Positions 33,422-43,426 of a DNA stretch of 64,000 nucleotides are shown piece after piece (positions within the stretch are counted from its first letter, which is position 1; each line of letters opens with the position of its first letter). The position numbers and the translations under genes are program-made. The notes beneath the pieces are model-generated. The model was not told where the DNA came from. It made no database searches and saw nothing but the letters and a program-made list of their open reading frames with translations. This stretch comes from Tricholomella constricta (Eukaryota > Basidiomycota > Agaricomycetes > Agaricales > Lyophyllaceae). The DNA lies in contig JAACJP010000034.1 of the NCBI GenBank assembly GCA_013368375.1, positions 124,001 to 188,000 on the forward strand. The letters run 5' to 3'.

Positions 33422-34253
33422 ATGCCACCGCCATCTCCGCCTAGCCAGTCGGCCGTGAATACTATCTCCCCCTCCATCCCCGCCTACCAAGGCCTCGGCA
33501 TCCATCGTGGCGCCATTGACAAGACCACTATCACTACCCAGGCTCCGCCCGATGCTATGGCCCGCGTACGCGCAGCTCTCGAAACTATGGGCATCGTTGT
33601 CCAGGCCGAGAGCGAGTACCGCTACCGCTGCATCCGGCCGCGCCGCATTGTGGACAAGGCCCTCATCGGTGATCTGTCTGAGGATAGAGAAAATGCGAAG
33701 GCCAGCGCTCGGGCCGATGCCGACTCACACTCGGACTCCAACTCGATCGAAAGGAAGGCGACCAACGAGCTCGTGAGTGGCGCCGTGAACATGACATTAT
33801 CCTGCTGATCCAATGTAGGCCACTGATGCATTCAAACACACTTCGGTTCCCAGTACTACTACCCCCGACTCCCCGCCAACTACCCACATCGAGCCCCCAA
33901 CCCCCCCACTAGCTCCAGCCCCGTACGCTCAGCCCACATCCTCCTCCACCAAATCCCGCTCGCCCTCACCCGAGCACCACCTCGTCCACCTCCCCATTCC
34001 GCCTTCCGTCATCTCCGCCACCTCCTCCTCCTCCGACGTCGAGCTCATCAGCGCCCCCGAGGAGCTGCGCACCATCACATACGGTAAGCACGCGGAGGAC
34101 CCCGGCGACGAGTTGCGCTTCTCCGTCGAGCTGACACGTCTGAGCGGCCTCGATGGGACGTACAGCCTCGATATACGTCGCCTCAAGGGGAATTTGCGCT
34201 CATACAAGTTCATTTATGATTCGTTGAGAAGGCGAGTGGCTGCTGCTTTGTGA
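33422..34253 (+). CDS. Orphan KA1-domain protein without a kinase domain
   Basis: Two exons (33422-33772, 33819-34253; intron 46 nt) give 261 residues. The N-terminal part matches the region before the KA1 domain of the neighbouring kinase (HRGAIDKTTITTQAPPDAMA versus HHGAVDQSTITTKPPPEVIR). The VQAESEYRYRCIRP motif follows. After a Pro/Ser linker, the C-terminal KA1 half DELRFSVELTRL ... LRSYKFIYDSLRR also matches. KA1 domains bind acidic phospholipids or autoinhibit the kinase. A free KA1 protein could compete with the kinase for partners, which is inference. It is most likely an inverted partial duplication of the kinase gene. A broken copy lies at 51424-52000. Confidence 0.75.
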
Positions 34254-34897
34254 TGATGCGGCGGGGTCGGATGCTGATTCTGTTATTTCTTGTCTGTTCG
34301 TGCGTGCTTGCAGCCTTGCAGACTTTCAGAGCTAGTGTTGGTTCCTCTGGCCCCACCCCGAGCACCTGTCAGGGATGTGGGATCATAGTCCAGTTTTGTT
34401 TATATCCGCATTTATCTTTACGTCCATCTAGATGCCCCGGCCTATGGGTGCAAGCTCTGCCTCTGTTGTCTTGCTAGCGTTTAGCCCCCCAATCAAAATA
34501 CTGATAGCAGCGTCGTGGTTCTCGGTTGGCAATGTCTTATGTCCCCTCTCCCCCTCGCTCCGACACGCTCCCAGCTTACGTTCCGCACGACACCAAACTA
34601 CGCTCCCACACAGCTCAGGATCTGCATCGTAGAACTTCATAGCTGTCTGTGTACATGGTATGTGCTCGATAGCTTGCTCAATGTCCGACGATGTCTCCCA
34701 TGATGCCATGTACATATGGGGCGAGTGATGTCATCTCTGTCGATGAACACTGGTGCTTTCAACGCTAACGTTTATTAAGATCGAGTCTACGTAGATCCAG
34801 CCCTTTAAGCAAGCACTAATTAACCACATGCGCTTTACCAGTCGCGTGTAAGCAAGTAAGTACGCCAAGCCGCGAACGTCCAAGTCGCCATCTACGA
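34254..34897. other. Convergent intergenic region of the unit (copy 2)
   Basis: This lies between the 3' ends of the orphan KA1 gene and the lysozyme. It matches 50.83-51.30 kb of copy 3 in reverse. No gene is seen. Confidence 0.45.
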
Positions 34898-36035
34898 TCA
34901 GCACGGGTGCGCCTTCACGCTCGATGCCGTCTGGAACAGCTGCACCTCCGCCGCGCGGCGCCTCGTCAAGCCCCCCAGCACCTTCCCCCCCGCCTTGTTA
35001 AACTTGGGCAGCTCCTGCGCGGCGACCGTGTTCGGCTCCTCGCCCGCATTCAGCCTCTTCACCAGCGTACTCCCCTTCGCCGCAGAACACCCCACATTAA
35101 AGCTCCACGACACCAGCGCGCCGAGCTGGTTGTCGTTCAGCACCGCGCTGTCGCTCACCGCGTCATTTATGCACTTGACGAAGGGCCCGACGTCCGTCTG
35201 CAGGAGCTGCGCGGCGGTGGACTGGGAGAGGGGGAAGGAGAAGGGGACTTCGGCGCACCCTTTGGATTTGCAGAGGTGCCCGAAGCCGACGGTTGGGAGC
35301 CCGATGGGGTCGGGTGCGGGGGAGGCTACGAAGCCTTCGAAGGATTTGATGAGGGAGACGGTGGCGTCGTTGATTCCTGGCGCGCCGCATGTACCGACGG
35401 CAGAGGTGGCTGCGATGTTGTCGGTAGTTGCAGTGTCGTCGGTGGTTGCGGTATCGTCAGTGGTCAAAGTGTCGGCAGTGGCCGCGGTGTTGTCAGGTGC
35501 TGCAGTCGCGTTGTCATCGACAGCCACGGGAGCAGCGGGCGGGGCAGCAGAGGCAGGGCCAGGGGCGGCAGAAGACGCTTTGGCGGGAGCAGCAGCCGCA
35601 GCTGCTTTCTCATCATCGCCGCCCAACCCCAGGAAATCAGCGACCTTGCCCACAGTGTCGCCAAACTTCTTAATCTTCGAGCCAAACGACTCATCCTCCG
35701 TTGCTGCAGCGGCAGGCGCGGCGGCAGCCGCAGCAGGAGCAGCGGCGGCTGTATCGTCATCGTCGCCGAATCCGAAAAAGTCGCCAATGTCGCTGAGGCC
35801 GAATCGCCTCTCGAGTTCGCGGGCTGTATGAGTATTATGGATATCAATACTATGAGTGGGGATTTGCTATTATAATGCGGTATGTACCGACGGCGGGGCT
35901 CTTATAGCCTGTGGTGATGCAGCGGCCGTCGGACCCGGTGATGCATGCGCGGGTTTCTGGGTGGAGGAGGGGCGCGGCGTTGATGGCGTTGGAGAGGAGG
36001 AGGAGGACAGTGGGAATGGAGAGGGGAATGATCAT
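34898..36035 (-). CDS. Secreted GH24 lysozyme (T4-type muramidase), copy 2, long linker
   Basis: Two exons (36035-35888, 35823-34898; intron 64 nt) give 357 residues. A signal peptide (MIIPLSIPTVLLLLSNAINA) is followed by a short two-Cys segment (ACITGSDGRC) and a long Ala/Asp/Thr-rich linker. The C-terminal GH24 domain starts at about residue 195. Its catalytic Glu212 (KSFEGF), Asp221 (PDP) and Thr227 (PTVGFGH) have spacings of 9 and 6, identical to Glu11/Asp20/Thr26 of T4 lysozyme. The enzyme should cleave the MurNAc-GlcNAc bond of bacterial peptidoglycan outside the cell. The linker is 80 residues longer than in copy 3 and holds two related acidic blocks (DFFGFGDDDD, DFLGLGGDDEK). Fungal secreted GH24 muramidases are known, and a bacterial or phage origin of the domain is the usual explanation. 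Confidence 0.88.
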
Positions 36036-36199
36036 TGTGTGTTGTGCTTGGAGTGTCCGTGGACGATGTAGGTGTGGAAGAGGGTCCTCGTCAACGAGAT
36101 GGGGTTAATTGGAGTCGAAATGCGAGAAGAAAGAATGGGAGAAGGGGCGTCAGATAGCCGCGTGAAGAACGAAAGAACGAAAGATGAAGACGAAGACGA

Positions 36200-37240
36200 A
36201 GGGAACAGGGTGGTGCGGGACATGGGGGGCTCGAGAGGGATCCTTTTAAGGCTTTCCCAATGAGCCTTGGTCATGATGGCTGTTGCATTTGACAGGAGGA
36301 CAGTTCGGATAAACGACAAGGTCAATTCTCTACGAGTTGTGCAATAAGTGCCCAGATTGTCAGAAAGCTAGTGATAGATTGACCAGCACGTCTCGCTTTT
36401 GATGTATGTCCACGATTTTCCGTATGCAAGTGCCAGGCTATGATGCATTTTGATGGTTGGGAACCTGATCTGACGTGACGACGTCATGGTGCACTGGGAC
36501 AGGCATCGCAGATATACACAGAACGTTCGAAGTTGCCGAAGAATAAGGTATTAGAGCGGGGAAGCTGCCAACCGCAGCGCTCAGGACTGTCGCGAACACT
36601 AAACAATCAGTATATATGACTAATTCTGAAATAGACGAAACTTACTGTATGATGATTTCCCAAAGTGGCGCAAGGGCGAACAGACGCGAGTCAACTATGA
36701 AGAGACTTTGTTTAGATGCACGACAAATACGGAGATGCCCCGGTGATTGTAATTCTGCTGGTCATGAATTGACTATCATGACGCTAGGTTCCATTGGTTA
36801 TTGAGATCCATGGTGGAGTGAACACATTGCGCAAAAGGCATAACATGATTCGACGCCTTCATAATGGTCGGAAGTCCTCAAGGCCATTTTTAAGCGCGGA
36901 ATACGCGTCACGGTACGGAATGTCAGCGCCAGCCGACTTTGGTGCATTGCATTAGTTGTTGCCAGTGGAGACGGACATGTGAGGGGACGGGAATGCTCAA
37001 AGTAGACTTGTGATAATACTCGATACTCCAGTATATAGATCGGGAAACAAAGAATGACATGGATACAAAAAGTCACAAACGACTCGGGAACACAGACTAC
37101 CTCACATAGAGCCACGAGATGTCCTGGATCCAAATCCAGACAACGAACTGGCAACTTGAAGGACTGCATGTCAAAGACGTCGTCGTCAGCCTCCGTAGAA
37201 TGCAAGGACGAGTGCACGCGAGCTGCAGGAAAAGCTTACC
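36200..37240. other. Upstream and spacer region of the unit (copy 2)
   Basis: This corresponds to 24.82-25.64 kb in copy 1 and 48.54-49.66 kb in copy 3, in reverse. No open frame is shared by all copies, so it is probably the lysozyme promoter and 3' flank of ORF C. A TTAAAAGG element near 36243-36250 (minus strand) could serve as the lysozyme TATA box. Confidence 0.4.
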
Positions 37241-37259
37241 ATGGTATGAGAATGAGGGC

Positions 37260-37472
37260 TTAGTGACTTGGTCTCAGACGCGTTCCAGGGGCGCCTGTGC
37301 ATCCGTAAGAGCCACACTTCACGGGCTTCGGTACATATTCGTGGGGTTGATATTTGGGGCACCTGCTCCTCCTGTTTGTCGATGGGTTACGTGTGGCATC
37401 TGGGCAATAGACGCGGCGTGCGCCGCCGCTAACATTTCCGCAGACATATATCACATATAGTTTGTGACACAT
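37260..37472 (-). CDS. Small ORF C copy 2: Cys-containing 70-residue protein, unknown
   Basis: ATG 37472 directly follows a 54-nt GT-AG intron in the 5' leader (37531-37478). The product starts MCHKLYVIYVCGNVSGG and ends KCGSYGCTGAPGTRLRPSH. Six Cys align with copy 3. It reads on the minus strand because the whole unit is inverted. Coding status rests on the shared open frame and shared promoter and intron layout. Confidence 0.45.
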   Translation of the reverse strand: MCHKLYVIYVCGNVSGGARRVYCPDATRNPSTNRRSRCPKYQPHEYVPKPVKCGSYGCTGAPGTRLRPSH

Positions 37473-37610
37473 GCTTTCTACAAGTTCAACCAATAAGCCA
37501 TGATAGCGTAAGAAATAAGCTCGAGCCTTACAGTGATGACGATCTGGGGCGCTTTGGAGACTTGGTGAGAGGGGAGTTATGGGATGGCGCGACTCTGGAT
37601 CATGGCGAGG

Positions 37611-37620
37611 TCTTTTATAT
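37611..37620 (-). promoter_or_regulatory. TATA box of small ORF C, copy 2
   Basis: ATATAAAAGA on the minus strand, 139 bp upstream of the ORF C start, lies within the phrase conserved among the three copies. Confidence 0.6.
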
Positions 37621-38103
37621 CTCCCAGTCGTCCAATTTCCCGAAGGGGAATAGCGGAGATCAAGGAGTTATACAGGAATCGCTGTGCAAGTGGGAACACA
37701 CGAGAAACATGAGGCAGAGAAGACGACATTTTGAAACCCAGGATCAATCTGGTATGGAAAAATCTTTCAAAATGTGACTCGGAAAGACAGGAAGAAACAT
37801 ATACTATGTGGCGCGATGGAAGTGGAGGACACCGAAGGAGTCTATTATCAGAATTGAATTCGTCCCACGCCTGCCGGCGCCGACTCCGAGTCTTCGTGTA
37901 CGCTACTATTCCTATCTACCAGCACAGCCCAGTCTTCAAAGAACTGCAACTTTTGCTCACGTTTGCCTAGAAAATCGAGTCAATGAAGGCTCCTTTCCCA
38001 ATGTCTCCGAGTCCTCACTTATTCATGTGAACCACAGGCCTTCCTTCTGACTCCTTGATAAACCTTTCTGCTTTAACGCGACATCTGCATTTGACTGAGG
38101 AGT

Positions 38104-38346
38104 GTGGAATTTGCTTCATCCCTCTCCATCATCGGCGGGCTCTACAACTGGACAAAATGCCGGATCAGCTGGGAATGTGCTCAGATCGACCGAGCGTCCG
38201 CGCGCCTCTTCCTCCACGCCCGTATCGACGGTCTGAGAGGGGACTCGTGCAAAATGCTTCGTAATTCGCTTATTCTGCGTAATGCAGAAACACTGCACAT
38301 TGCCTACAAGTACCTCACTAGGCTGGAACTGGAACTCGGGCCCTGA
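38104..38346 (+). CDS. Frame B copy 2
   Basis: This plus-strand frame is convergent with gene A copy 2. It encodes CRISWECAQIDRASARLFL and SLILRNAETLHIAYKYL, matching copies 1 and 3 in the same frame. It could be the terminal exon of an unrecognised gene. An upstream conserved frame (37808-38050; MARWKW... IIRIEFVPR) also has a copy 3 match, but copy 1 has a stop at that point. Confidence 0.4.
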   Translation: MEFASSLSIIGGLYNWTKCRISWECAQIDRASARLFLHARIDGLRGDSCKMLRNSLILRNAETLHIAYKYLTRLELELGP

Positions 38347-38673
38347 AGATCAAGAACATCTGAGCCACTGGTTACAGCGTCCCGCGACTCGAAGGTTCAC
38401 CTCACGATCGAAGCAAGTTCCACCTCTGGTCAGTCTCTTTTGACAGGAACTAAACAGAGAGGGGAGGAAAACCCTTGAACGCTTTGCACAACCGCATATC
38501 TGTAGGAGTTGCAGCATATGAATTGCACGTCTACGATGCTATCTAAGAACGACTAAATGATACACTTAGTAAGGACACATATGAAGGTATACTAGCGGAA
38601 CAATGATGAAGGTGGCTATCAGCGCATCTAATGATAATGAAAGAGACGGATGTATCAGTGTTAGCACTGGTTG

Positions 38674-39774
38674 TCAAAGATTGCAAAACAGGGACCTCCC
38701 CGTGAAGAACATGGAAAACTCGAAGGCGAGCAGGAGGAGGAATGCCAGGCCGAGGAACAAAATCAAACTCGTCTGTGGACGCAGGGCCCTGGAAGGGAAG
38801 TAAAGATCCTTCGTCGAGGTAGTGAACGACTCCAACGCCCATTGTTGCACTGCGGCATCCGCGTCGAGCCACTGGTGTCCACCGACGAACATGTCACGCG
38901 ACGGGAAAACCTCGAGGATCTCACACTCGAAGTCCGCGACGATCAGCTTATATTTCCGCCAGAGCTGTTGCTCTTGGCGACCGCCAAGGAGGCTGCGCTT
39001 GAGCGGAGTCTTCTCGGAGGGAGTGGTTTCGTCGTCAGAGACGGGGCCGAGGCCCACGGACACGAGATCGAACTCTGGGGCCTTGCCCATGCGTGCGAAC
39101 ATCTGCCCGATGGCGTATTTTTCCTCCAGGAACAGATGGGCGCATTCAGGCGAAGTTATCCGAACAGTCGAGGTGGCGGTGCAGACGATTTTGCCGGAGC
39201 ATTGGAGGTGGACTTGGCGAGTTTGTATGACGGGGAGGTCCCGCGACGCAGAAGCGATTGCGGAAGGGTTGGGGAGGGAAAGAGAGACCGCGGGTTGGTG
39301 TGGGGAGACATGGTGGTAGGTGTTGGAATAGACGAGGGCAATTGAAATGGGCCGAGCGAAGAAGGCACTTTGAGGCAAAACAAACGGAGGCGTCAAGGAG
39401 GATTAACAGGAAAACTGTGGTAGAATATACCTGAGAATCCGTTGTAGATCTCCCTTCGCGGACAGGGCGATACGTTCAAGCCCAGTCAATTCTTGTGGCC
39501 ACGGGAACTATGTGACGCGGGATGCATCGTGAGCGTTATTTCTTGACAGCAGCAAGCATGCGCGACTCACATTTATGCTCGTGGTCTTCGGGCTGTATGA
39601 GTAGAAGGAGCCGGCGCGTTTCTGTTCCATGGGAGGCTGAGTAGGCTGCGCAATTGTTTCGGCACCAGGGACGTATGTGGAGTTGAGTTTCGACCACGAC
39701 TCGCGGTGCTTGAGTGCAGGTGTAGAGGCTACTTCCAGTGCAGAGGGGGTGGCAACCAATTTCGACATTGACAT
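38674..39774 (-). CDS. Gene A copy 2: chorismate-lyase-like fold protein with C-terminal membrane anchor
   Basis: Three exons (39774-39571, 39507-39431, 39367-38674; two 63-nt introns) give 324 residues. Relative to copy 1, exon 1 is five codons shorter (around VPGAETIAQ) and exon 3 has a five-codon insertion before LLGGRQEQQLW, so length is unchanged. All splice sites, the IGQMFARMGKAPEFDLVSVG core and the terminal membrane helix are kept. In-frame indels and no stops indicate purifying selection or recent duplication. It is transcribed on the minus strand with the rest of the inverted unit. Confidence 0.8.
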
Positions 39775-39926
39775 TTCGTGCTTTAATAGGTTCTGGTGGG
39801 CTGCTTCAGGTCGATCAGTTGGACGGAAGAGAGCTTTAAAGTGGCGATTATTCTCACCAGATGTAGAAGGGTGCCTGTGCTGGGAGATGAGGATGAGAAG
39901 TGCCTTTTCTTCTTGTTTTTGGGCTG

Positions 39927-39934
39927 CCTTTATA
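39927..39934 (-). promoter_or_regulatory. TATA box of gene A, copy 2
   Basis: TATAAAGG on the minus strand, preceded by TTTC and followed by CAGCCC as in the other two copies, 153 bp upstream of ATG 39774. Confidence 0.65.
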
Positions 39935-40861
39935 GAAAGTTAGCATTCCCATACCGGAGGGCATAAGTGTAGGAGGTTGATTATTTTTGAGATACATACA
40001 CGTCGCGACAGACAGTGTGATCCGGTGATTTCATCGCTTAATTTAGATCGGAATCACCGTACATCGTATGCAGGTTGAACCAAGTCTTGCCGCTGCGATC
40101 ATTACCCTGGTCTATGTTCTTAAAGGTCTGCATGCCTCTATTTTATCGGTAGCTATATACTCGCAGTTGAGTTTCTCGCGATCGCACAATTTAGCCTGTA
40201 AGGTGGCGGTCAAACACGCACGCTACTCAGATCGAGGCGCACCGAACCTCCAAGACCGACCATATTCCCTAGTTTCCCAAGAAATGACCGGCGATTTGAA
40301 CGCCTCTTGGGGAGCTAGGCGATATATTTTTAGCAGGCTGCACCAAGTTTGACCATATGAAGATATGTATCAAAGGACATGCGCCATGCATTTTTTATGT
40401 TGATGGGCGGAGGCACGATCGGATTCCTTCACGCGACTAAAGTATCGTGCGAATATTTGAACAAATTTCTGCACCGAGGCCGATCCGTCTGTGAAAGTAA
40501 ATGTCGGATGCTTATCAACATTCGTTCCCGTCTGCCACTGCCATAGTACGATCCCAACTGATACTTATCGCTGCACGCCGACAGTAAGCGGCCATACAAA
40601 TGCACTGCAAACGAAAATGATCTTCTCTATCTCTCGGAACTCAGACTGGACTGGACGTCAATCTGAGCTGAACTTCTTGCCATCTACACCAACAGCTGGT
40701 CAGGAACCTTCAGGAGCCTCTGGAGGCGGGAATGCGTTGCTTCTTGCTGTGGAATAGGTCCGCGATAAGGAAGGGTTTGGATCGATAAGGTAACAGCCGC
40801 CGGTCGCTGATACAGATGGCCTTGTCTCGCAAGGTCGCGCTTTCCTGGAGGTGTGACATAG

Positions 40862-41038
40862 ATGTGGAAGGACCTCATGCAGACTATACCACCACACTAA
40901 TATCCCGAGGTTGACCTTATCGGGAATCTGGTCTCTGCGGACAATCATATTTCCGTTGAGAACGAGGACGAGAGCAGAAACAGAGACTTGGTTGACTTCT
41001 GTGTGCTGTATGGAGTAGACGATGATGAATGTTTTCGT
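40862..41038 (+). pseudogene. Exon remnant of an acidic protein, X region copy 2
   Basis: After an acceptor-like GACATAG, the plus strand encodes KDLMQTIP, an in-frame TAA, then YPEVDLIGNLVSADNH and DESRNRDLVD. It matches the remnant at 20988-21182. The stop codon indicates it is dead. It lies about 115 bp before the LCL3 start codon. Confidence 0.45.
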
Positions 41039-41153
41039 AGCCTGCCTCTCTGAGGAACTTTATATCCATGGTTTTCTTCGTCGTTGTACGATCAGTATAA
41101 GGCGCAGTGTACATTTTATTGGCCAGGGATTATAATAGTGCTTTATTGACCGT

Positions 41154-42628
41154 GTGAACAAACCGCCACGGCCCCTCACCTCCACTTCGATGCCCACTAT
41201 CCCTTGGCCATGGCGCAACGGAAACACCTCAAACACGCCGAGTGACAAGCCCAAGCTTGACGTGCCTAACAACAAGCTCAATGTCAAGCAGGACGCGCTC
41301 GCCCTTTCTGTTCGTCTGCAAGCCCAGCTTGCCACAATCCCGCTCCCACTGCTCGCTCTGACCGCCTTTACTCTCGGCGCGCTCACCGCAAGCACAACTG
41401 CATTTCTCTACGCACGCTACGGCCGGCGTCTGCGGAACAGCGACTGGGTCACGCCCGACGTGTTCGCCCGGCGCCGATGGATCAGGGGCGTCGTCACTAC
41501 GTAGGCGCCTTTCCTTGCACTGGAGCACGCAGGCATTGATGTTTACAATGACCTGGATGCGCCTGCGATGGTAGTGTTGGGGACGCGGACAACTTTCGCC
41601 TGTACCATACGCCTGCGATCGGTTGGGCGTGGCCGCTGAAGTTTCGGCGCGTGCCCTCGGTGAATAAAGGTGCGTGTTAATTCCTTCCCTGTGTCTACCC
41701 TTTTCTGACCTTGAGAGATCTTTCACTTCTCTGTGTGTCTTTGTACCCTTACAGACCTAAAAGATCAGACACTACATATTCGAATCGCAGGCGTCGACGC
41801 GCCAGAGGTGCGTACTTATTCCATACAAAATCCCCTTCTGACCAAATACACCTTGAGCAGGGAGCACACTTCGGGCGACCCGCACAACCGTACGCCGCAG
41901 AGAGCCTTGCATTCCTGCGCGAAACTATCCTCGGCAAAGTGGTCTATTGTCAGCTTCTCCGGCGGGACCAGTATTCTCGCATCGTCAGTCCCACTTCTTT
42001 CCTTTCTGCTCCCCTTTTTTTGACCTCAAATTACGATTTCGCTCCAGGTTGCACACGTCACCCTCGCACCGCGTATCTTTCCCAATGCGCTCGCAAGCGG
42101 CAAAGTCCTCGCTCTTGAGATGCTGCGTGCAGGCTGGGTAACCACCTACGAACAGGTACGCCTTTCATTCCCATGTCCACAGGGCCTTTACTGCTACACC
42201 TTCTCTCTGCCTTTTCATGTTCTCCTGTCGCCGTTATTTTATTTATTGTGGTCATCTGACGCTGGTTTCCGCTCAACAGGCAGGCGCGGAACACGGCAAA
42301 TGGGGCAAGGAATCCTTCCTGCAGATGGAAAAAGAGGCAAAGTATGTTTCCCCATTTTTTTAGAAAAAGAAAAATCCTTCCCTCAGCGCCTCCCTTCCCG
42401 CCCTCTGACCTCCACACACGCCCATCTAAAGATATTCACTGACGAGCTCCTTGCAGGGCTGCCCGCCGCGGAATGTGGGTCAAAGGCGTAGGCGCGGAGA
42501 GTCCCGCGGAGTATAAACGCCGGCATGCGGCGGCGGGGTCGCTCGAGGAAGCAGAGGCGGCGCGACCACGGACGCAGGCGGAGCGGTCACGCAAGAAGGG
42601 GTGGTTCGGACGTTTGCTGGGGTGGTGA
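41154..42628 (+). CDS. LCL3: Lcl3-type mitochondrial membrane nuclease (staphylococcal nuclease domain)
   Basis: Seven short exons from ATG 41154 to TGA 42628; an alternative start is ATG 41190 (MPTIPWPW). A single transmembrane helix lies near residues 60-85 ([19 protein letters not shown]). The SNase domain follows: [14 protein letters not shown], then [12 protein letters not shown] carrying the first catalytic Arg, and [16 protein letters not shown] with the second. The segment [19 protein letters not shown] and a basic tail close it. This is the layout of yeast Lcl3, a predicted endonuclease anchored in a mitochondrial membrane. All introns are GT-AG; the one after the codons for VVTT ends in GGTAG. 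The family length of about 270 residues is matched. Confidence 0.9.
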
Positions 42629-43426
42629 ATGTGGCATACTGAGTTCGAGGTGATCAGCCGAGCCACACTTTTGCATTTTTGGTGGGCATGCTGAGCGTGT
42701 CTATATTGGAATTGTTCTACTATCATCTGCTAAAACCAATCCTTGTACCAGGACACGATTTGGACTGTCTCGACGGGCATTATCGTAGTTGGAACGAATG
42801 GTATATAGGTATGGGCGAAACGATCTACTCATTGGCGCCGTAGGGTCGTGAGACAGGGATTGCGACTTAGGACTCCATTCTCAGCACTTTCAACATATTT
42901 CTGGCCCAAAACACTTTCCTGAAGTGACCGCGCGTGTTGTACAAGTACTACCTTGATGGGCAAATGATGGGTCGACATTCTGAACGCCGCTGGGAGATAA
43001 TTGACTGTCAGCCAGGCTTGCTTTCCATCTCGCTGGGTGTTGAATCTGGACGCCTGTTTCGCAATTTGGACAGGTTGGCGCCATCCAAGTTCATGTACCC
43101 TCTCCTCAAGTAGACGCCACAGGACTCAGAAATGTGCTAAGTTCAGCACTTGGTGGCGCTGTGTTGTGGACAAGAGATGGCAGTTTCTGATCGTCATGCA
43201 TAGTTGTTTCCAGGCTCTGCATCCCGCATCGTTCGCTCCCCAACCAATTGTGAAGAGGAGCTTAAGCTTCGTATTTCGCATAGAGAGAACAAGATGCGGT
43301 TGCGAATATGAGCTGTGCTGTCTCGAGAGGACGGAAAGTTGAGAATAGACGTTCAAAGGTAAAGTTTCACACGGTCAATATTTTGTGACCTCGTCCTTCT
43401 TATCTGATAAGGATTGATCTCTCTTC
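42629..43426. other. Intergenic region between LCL3 and TAH18, no gene seen
   Basis: Approximately 0.8 kb of unique DNA holding the LCL3 terminator region and TAH18 promoter. The longest frame (43001-43342) has no coding character. Confidence 0.45.

Larger units (their letters stand above)
33280..41060 (-). repeat. Segmental duplication copy 2 (complete unit, inverted)
   Basis: Read on the minus strand from 41060, the order is X region, gene A (39774-38674), frame B, small ORF C (37472-37260), lysozyme (36035-34898), then the orphan KA1 gene on the opposite strand (33422-34253). All recognisable genes in this copy are open. It lies directly against the promoter of LCL3. Confidence 0.82.
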
